A stretch of DNA of 64,000 bases. Origin: Moniliella sp. 'wahieum' (Eukaryota > Basidiomycota > Moniliellomycetes > Moniliellales > Moniliellaceae). Location of the stretch: the NCBI GenBank assembly GCA_003971905.1, contig RSEE01000059.1, positions 124,001 through 188,000 of the forward strand. The letters run 5' to 3'. A program made the position numbers and the translations under genes. How positions within the stretch are numbered: position 1 is the stretch's first letter; every line of letters starts with the position of its first letter. A model generated the notes under the pieces. The model saw only the letters and a program-made list of their open reading frames with translations, was not told the DNA's origin and did not search any database. Shown piece after piece: positions 58,038-64,000 of this stretch.

Positions 58038-58670
58038 GGGTCGACTCGCGGGCGAGGAGGGCGGGGGGGACGAGGGGCGGTGAAGAGCGGGACGCAGGAA
58101 GCCTCGGCTGCGGGAGGTGACGGGGGCGGCGCACAGGCGGGGTGGCGCGCTACTTTAGTGCGGGGGTGGAGACGCGGGCCGGACGGCCAGAGCGCCTCTG
58201 CCGGCGGCGGCGCTGGGCGGGCTTGGAGACGCGCAGGCCAGCGGTGGAGACCAACACCGCCGCCCACACTGGCGCGCTGCGGGCCCAGCCGACGCGAGGC
58301 GCGCTGACAAATGGCGGCGGCCGCAGCAGCGCCATCGCGCGGTGGGTGACACCCGGTGACGCGTCCCAGCGAAGCCCGCCGCCCGCTTGGGCCGGCGGCA
58401 GCAGCCACCAGCCACGCGCGGCGTAGGGCGGGCCTAATGCACACACTGGCCCCGCGCACCCGCACACATCACCTGTCCATCACACCCGTGGGACTGTCCC
58501 TGGCAGTCACACACGTGTGTTGCAATGTTCAAGCTGCCCGGCACCTGCTCCACACGGCAGCTGCTATACCAATACCCCGCCCTGCCTCACCCTGGCCACG
58601 GACCATGTGCCTTCTCCTCGATTGCAGCCGGGGTCGGACAAGGCGGCTGCGACGGCCACCGCACTGCGCC
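58038..58670. other. Gap between aconitase promoter and MPH1 3' end
   Basis: The interval is very GC-rich at 58040-58440, which is probably the aconitase promoter and leader. No gene is supported. Confidence 0.5.
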
Positions 58671-61600
58671 TCACAGCGACCGGTCCACCACCGAGTCCGA
58701 AGCATACTCCACCTCGTCATCGTCCACGCAAAAGCTGTCGTTCGTGTAGCGGTCCTGCGAGTCGTGCGGCGTCGCCGGCGAAGACACCATCCGCCGCGAG
58801 CACCGTCGCAGCGCCGGCGGCAGCCCGCGATCGTGCCTGCGCCCATCCACCCAGGGCACCCCGTCGGTTGTCAGCATCGCCAGCCCACCCACCCCCCCAT
58901 CACACAGCGCCAGCTCGGAGGGTCAGACATACAAGAGCGACTGGACATAGGCGGCGTGTTGGTTGTACCCTGCACCTGCGTCGGCTGAAAGTCTCCCACG
59001 TTGCTAAGGTCCCCAGCCTCCTCCTCCCTGCCTCGTCCTCCGACGCCTCGGGGCCCGACATGTCCGCCTCCACTTGGAACAAGGCGCGCGAGGTGGGTGA
59101 CGCACCAATCCTTTTTTTCCGCCGGGACATGGGCTTGGTCTTGGACTTGGCTTTGGCGTTGGTCTTGGTCTTGGTCTTGGCCTGCGAAGTGCGCCCAGCC
59201 TGCGCATGGGGCTGGGTCGCGTCACCAAGAGGCTTGGGTATCGGCGCAGGTCCACATCGAAAGCGAGACAACTTTGTTCGGGTCGTCTCAGGCGACGAGG
59301 AAGACACCAGGGTGACTTTCCTGCGAGGCACGACAATAGGCGACGAGTCCTCGTCCAAGATGGCGGGCGGGGGCGCTTGGGAACTCGTGGGCCCAACGAG
59401 TCGTCCGGATCCTTCGCATCTGAGCGGTTGTCCCCGCGAGGACTGACACAGAGAAGAGCAAGCGGCGAGAGCACTTCCGGCGCCTTGGGCTCTTGGTTGG
59501 TAGGTACAACAGCAGCAAGCACAGCGGCACGGGGAGGAGAGAGACGCGGGTATCCACTTCCTCAGCTGGGTCGCTGGCGGGAGCGAGGATCATAGGTGTG
59601 GCACGGGGGTTGGTAGTGGGCCGTCCCTTGGCCTCATCTTGCCCCGTCGGCACCGTCGGCGCAAGCGGTGGTGTGGGCATCACCTTGGCCTTCGCCTGCC
59701 CCTTGGTTTGGGGGGGCGCAGACGCGTGGACGTCCCGTCCGCGTCAAACGCAGCGGCAATGAGTGGATGATATAAAACTGGTAGTAGAAGTCGGGGTGCC
59801 ATGCACATACTCGGCCAAGTCGGTACCAAGCAAATTGTCGTCCAATTGGACCCCCTCCTGATGCACCGCGTGTAAAAGCGGCAAATCCGAGTTGCCATTC
59901 TTCGCGCGCCCTGCAGCCGAAACCCGCAGAGGCATCTCGTCCGAGTCGGTTAAATTGCCCCCGCTCGATCCGTAGTCAGGGTTACGGAGAAGAGATAGGG
60001 CGGTGGTGAAGGAGGGGGAAGCAATCTTTGGAGGCATGTGTTTCCGGGAACGTGGCGGGGCCGCGATCCCACCCAAGTCCACTGCCGCAAAGATATCATC
60101 GTCGTCGTCATCGAGCAGGTCATCCGGTTCAAGGAGTTGACGGGCCGAGACAGATTCCTGGCTGAGGAGAAACAGGGGCTCGCCGCGTGGAGGTTTTGGA
60201 GGGGAATGGAACGGCATTCTCGGCGAAGAAGGTACCCTCCCAGCCGCCCTAGCCGGAGAGCCCGAGGGCACAGAGGGAACATCATCCTTTCCTTGCACAC
60301 GGGCGTGCGCAGAGGACGGACGAGACGGTATTGGGGGTTTAGTTGGATAGGAGGTTGCTTTGCTGTTCCACAGTGGCTCATCGTCTGATTCGTCCGATTC
60401 GTCCGGCACGGAAGCAGCCTCGTCCCCGTCCTCTAAGGCATACAATCCCGCAAGAAGGGGATGGGCGGCCGAGCGCTGCACACCGACTGAATCAGGACGA
60501 ACAGATTGGTTTGGCTTGCGTCGTGGAATGGACCGGTCAGTACTAGGAACGGGAAGATGGCCATTTCTTTTGTATTGACCCGGGGGGCGGGGGGGGCAAT
60601 GGGCCCGCCCAAGCCCGCAGAGGTTCGTAGCCGGTTGACATTTGAATGGTGTTGGAGGGCCTTGTTTGGAGAGAGGGGCTACGATGGGAGAAGAGGTCCG
60701 ACATGAGTGGCAGCTCATCGTCCGAGCTGTCCTCCAACGCCCTCAGCGCCTTGGAGACGATGTTTTCGCCCGGGCCAGACGAGTTGTGAGCCGGAGGCGC
60801 CCCTGCGTTGAGCGGAAGATCGTCGTCCGACTCGGAAAGGAGAAACTTGGATCCCGCCAACTCACTTGCTTTGGAGAAGGAGCCATACAAGTCCAACTCG
60901 CCCTTGTTCTTCTTCTTTTTGTCCTTTTTGGTAGCTTGGGTCTTGCTCGTGTGCCGGCGCGGCCAACATCGATCATACCCGGCTCAAACGCGGGTTGGTC
61001 AACGGGCTGTTGACGACCGTAGGCTGGATGTGATCCGGGATCATGCGCGCCACATCGTCGTACAGCTCATATTGGCCCATGGTGATCGAACGAAGCACGC
61101 TCTCATGTTGCGACTTGGCTTGGTTCCACTTGCCTTCGTCCCGGCCGGGTGTGACCAAGACTACACTTTACCCTCCCGTTTGCGGCCTGTCCGACCAATT
61201 CGCTGCAGCATCCGTACTGGATCCGCCACCGAGTCGTAACATACGATCAGGTCCACCTCCCCAATATCCAGGCCCTCCTCGCCCACCGAAGTGGCGACAA
61301 GCACCTGGTACCCCCCCGCCTGAAAGGCGGCCATGGCCTTCTTTTGCTCCTTTTGCGCCATGCCGCGTGCTCCGTTGCGGTCGTTCTGTTGGCCAACAAA
61401 ACGACAGGCACTGATGCCACGCTGAGAGAGGCGCATGGTGATCTCCTCCACACATTCGCGCGAAGAACAAAAGACCATGGCACGGGACGAAGACGGGCCG
61501 TTGTCGTCCCTCTGGGCCTGGGCGATGGCATGCTGATTAAAGTGGTCTTCTAGAATGGTGTGCAAGAGCTGCAGTTTCGGATGGCGATACCCTTCTTCGG

Positions 61601-63328
61601 GGATCTTGAGTTGGTCCACCAAGGCCAGCATCGACGCCACGGCGGGATTGGTTTGACGAAACGGACCACCTCGTTTGTCTTCCTCACACAGGGCCAACAG
61701 ACGCTCGCGAAAGATCAGCGTCGAGGCATCCAGAAGGAAGGTGAGAGCATGCACTGCCGTGGCAGCCTTATTGATGGTGGTACGCAGATACGGCTGGGCA
61801 CGGAGAACGTTGCGGGATACCTCAGAGTTCTGCAGGGCCGGAGAGAATACGGGGTGATCATGTCGGCTCGCTGGTCCCGCGCAGCAACTGAAACCGGCGC
61901 AGGGAATTGAGATAGGCCTCGTCGACCAGTTTGCAAAACCGGTCTTTGATTTGGTTGATGATCGGGTCCGACATGACGGGAAGGATGATTCTTGTTTCCG
62001 GTGAACGTAGCGAAAGATATCGATCGCATCGGGCGTGCGGATCTCAATTGCGCTAATGTGAAGCTTGTTGATAATCTGCTGGACCACCTCGGGCGACTTG
62101 CCCGGGGTGGCGGAAAGAGCGAGGATGCGAAAAGAGGGGTTGAATTGCATGAGCATGGCGACAATCAGTGTAAGCGTAGTTCCCCGTCCCGCGGTGCGCT
62201 TCATCAATCACCAGGCACACCACTTCGTGCGGCTTGAGCAGTCCCAATTTCAGGTCGTTGGCAAGGGTTTTGCGGGTCATGTAGAAGATGCGCTTTTCCT
62301 GGTAGTCTGCCCTCCGCATTGTGCTCTTCGTCTCTCCGGTCAGCTCGACCGCTACATTCCACGGCAGGCCGCAGATACGATGGCAGGCCACTTGTTGCTG
62401 GGCTACCAGAGGCCGAGTTGGTGCGACAAAGACAATCTTGCCTTTGGGATACCAGCGGAAAAAGTTGAGCATCACGACAGCTGCAATGAATGTCTTGCCC
62501 AATCCAGTGGGGAGGGCAACGAGGACGTTACTGGGAGCCAGAGGGTCAGTCGAAACAACACCCAAAGTGGGGCATAAAGGTCCAGAAAAAAGAACTCACT
62601 TAAAGAGGGCCTTTTGAACAATGTTGAACTGGTAGTCGCGAACGGGCATGTTAGTAGGATACACCCAGGTCAGAGCCGCTTGACATCGACCGCGGGGGGC
62701 ACGAATTCCTGAGCGGAGTTGCCATCAAGGTAGTGGGAAAAGGAGGCGTCCGGAAGGTTGGAGTCGATATGCTCGACGATCCACGTACACTGGCCCAAAC
62801 AGACCAACATGGGCCAAGGGGTGGTTGGCCCGGCCCGCATCCCAGTCTTCCACCTCGTCTTCGGCTGGGGCACCCGGCGGGGGCATGGTCCGGCGGTTGC
62901 GCAATGGGCCCGAGGCAGCAGCAGCTTGAGACTTATCCCAGCGTTTCCCCGCTGCCTCTGGGTGGGGGATGTATTTTGGATGGAGAGAACGCCCTCGTGG
63001 CGTGGGTCGACGCGGTTGCCGTGCAGGTCCACCTGTCTGGAACTGCGCGTTGGGCATCGTTGGGTGTAGGGATGGTTCTGCGAGGGAGCGGAGCAGGCGA
63101 GGGGCGGGTCAGCTGGCGCTGATCGATGCCAGCCATGATGACGTTGAGATCGTCGTCGGTGCCAAATCATCGTCGCTGTCGACGAGGACGAGGGGAGTGG
63201 TGGTGGAAGAGGGGGCGGGGCGTGGGCGGGGCGGAGGTGGGGTTGGGGAAGTGGCTGCGCACGCAGATCCAGGTGGGCCATCAGCTCGTCGGCTGAGCCA
63301 AACTCGTCGTCGAGTGGGCGGTGGACAT
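58671..63328 (-). CDS. MPH1: Mph1/FANCM-type DNA helicase
   Basis: Mph1 (FANCM in animals, Fml1 in fission yeast) is a 3'-5' DNA translocase that remodels replication forks and D-loops. The gene is about 4.7 kb. The N-terminal acidic DDEFGSADELMAHLDL is followed by the region before motif I, then motif I LPTGLGKTFIAAVV, Ia FVAPTRPLVAQQQ, motif II VIDEAHRGTGNYAY, motif III LALSATPGKSPEVV, and motif VI QRIGRTGRKREGKV (about 61170). ITMGQYELYDDVARMIPD follows. The long C-terminal part is acidic and disordered with Ser/Asp blocks, a KTKTKTNAKAKSKTKP patch, EADMSGPEASEDEAG and, at the very end, SSPATPHDSQDRYTNDSF with VDDDEVEYASD. Single-base losses appear near 62165, 61870 and 61160, among others. 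The exact start is uncertain (ATG ending at 63328). Confidence 0.9.
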
Positions 63329-64000
63329 GGGCAGGACATGCCCCAGGGTGTAGGCGGGAGCGACGACGCAAGGAAGGCGGTGGTGGCGCCACAGCGATAA
63401 TTATGGCGCGTCTTGCGTTGGAGCTTAGCTTGAACGTTGAACGAACGTTGAACGCGCTGCTTGCGCGCAGCCATGGCACATCACGTGTGACATCACATCT
63501 CACAGTGTCATCACAGTGAGGCCGCCCAGCCATCGCTCCCAAATCCCATGGCGCGTGCGCCCAGGAATCGGAGATCACGTGAACCCCCCCTGGGAATCCC
63601 CGGAAGCCTGAGCCATGTTGCACCGATTGGGGCCATGCTTTCAGCGAGTGCCAAGCAGTCGCCAAGCGTAAATAAAGCGCTAATGCAGCTGCCGCGCGTG
63701 CGCGTGAATATTGAATCCCGGATGCCACGGATCACGTTGTCGTCAGTGTTGCTTGGGTGCTGTCCCAGGCCATCGCAGGGCCATCCCCTTGGAAATTGTC
63801 GGTGACGATTGGCGGCAATGGCGAGTCCAGGGGCAATGCCAGCGATCCCGGCGTCCCAGTCGCCGAATCCAGGCTCTTCGCTCTTAGATGCGTTCTTTTC
63901 TCGCACCAACTAGGGTGAAAGAGGGAGAGCAGGCCAGCATACGTACCCCTTCGTTTCGCCCTGCCTTGTGGCTTGCATGGTGCACGCAACACTCAACCGG
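63329..64000. other. MPH1 upstream region to window edge
   Basis: Contains the TTGAACG array (63430-63443) and a TCACGTGTGACATCACATC stretch (63481-63499). Open frames up to 132 codons are present but unrecognised; a gene beginning beyond the right edge cannot be excluded. Confidence 0.45.
63430..63453. repeat. (TTGAACG)2 heptamer array
   Basis: Two exact TTGAACG units followed by AACGTTGAACG. Core ACGT with TGA. A related 9-bp version with core ACGCGT is at about 7244-7260. Confidence 0.88.

Overview
This is a stretch of nuclear genome from a fungus, almost certainly a basidiomycete. Genes carry short GT-AG introns (54-112 bp where I could place both ends) and encode fungal orthologues: Per1, Yif1, Fcf2, a CRIB-type PAK kinase, Hsp60/Hsp10, enolase, aconitase and an Mph1/FANCM helicase. 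Housekeeping genes have zero or one intron (HSP60 none; enolase, HSP10, aconitase and RPP2 one each), far fewer than in mushroom-forming Agaricomycetes. An intron-poor lineage such as Ustilaginomycotina is plausible, but I cannot name the species.

Layout: 1-3011, Ty1/Copia LTR retroelement on the minus strand, running off the left edge. 3.5-11.4 kb: glutathione peroxidase (+), PER1 (-), YIF1 (-) and a small ECL1-like zinc protein (-). 14.8-19 kb: an unrecognised basic/acidic protein (+) and FCF2 (+). 19-27.4 kb: a formin-type GBD/FH3 protein without FH2 (-), a membrane-anchored alpha/beta hydrolase (+) and an MFS transporter (-). 29.5-35 kb: ribosomal stalk protein P2 (+), a single-pass LEA2-like protein (-) and a small PPxY protein (-). 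35-41.3 kb is gene-poor, with an intron-bearing tRNA-Phe and possible decayed coding sequence. 41.3-63.3 kb is dense: PAK kinase (+), HSP60 (-) and HSP10 (+) head to head, enolase (-), an ATRIP-like coiled-coil protein (-), aconitase (-) and MPH1 (-).

Two window-wide patterns matter. First, intergenic DNA is sprinkled with short arrays of 7-bp units, each made of TGA, TCA or a related triplet plus a self-complementary 4-bp core (CTAG, CATG, TGCA, TCGA, AGCT, GGCC, GTAC, CCGG, ACGT). They occur in unrelated intergenic regions, and two different arrays abut exactly at 28189-28243. This is the most unusual structure here. Second, nearly every conserved host gene is interrupted by one or more single-base losses, while the residues on both sides remain perfectly conserved. 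That pattern points to consensus error in a long-read assembly rather than to pseudogenes, so the spans below are gene extents, not clean reading frames.

Functionally the window is mainly core metabolism and maintenance: mitochondrial folding (HSP60/HSP10), TCA cycle and glycolysis (aconitase, enolase), ribosome production (FCF2, RPP2), secretory pathway (PER1, YIF1), polarity signalling (PAK, GBD/FH3) and DNA-damage response (MPH1, possibly ATRIP). The HSP60-HSP10 pair shares one 451-bp intergenic region containing a heat-shock-element-like cluster.
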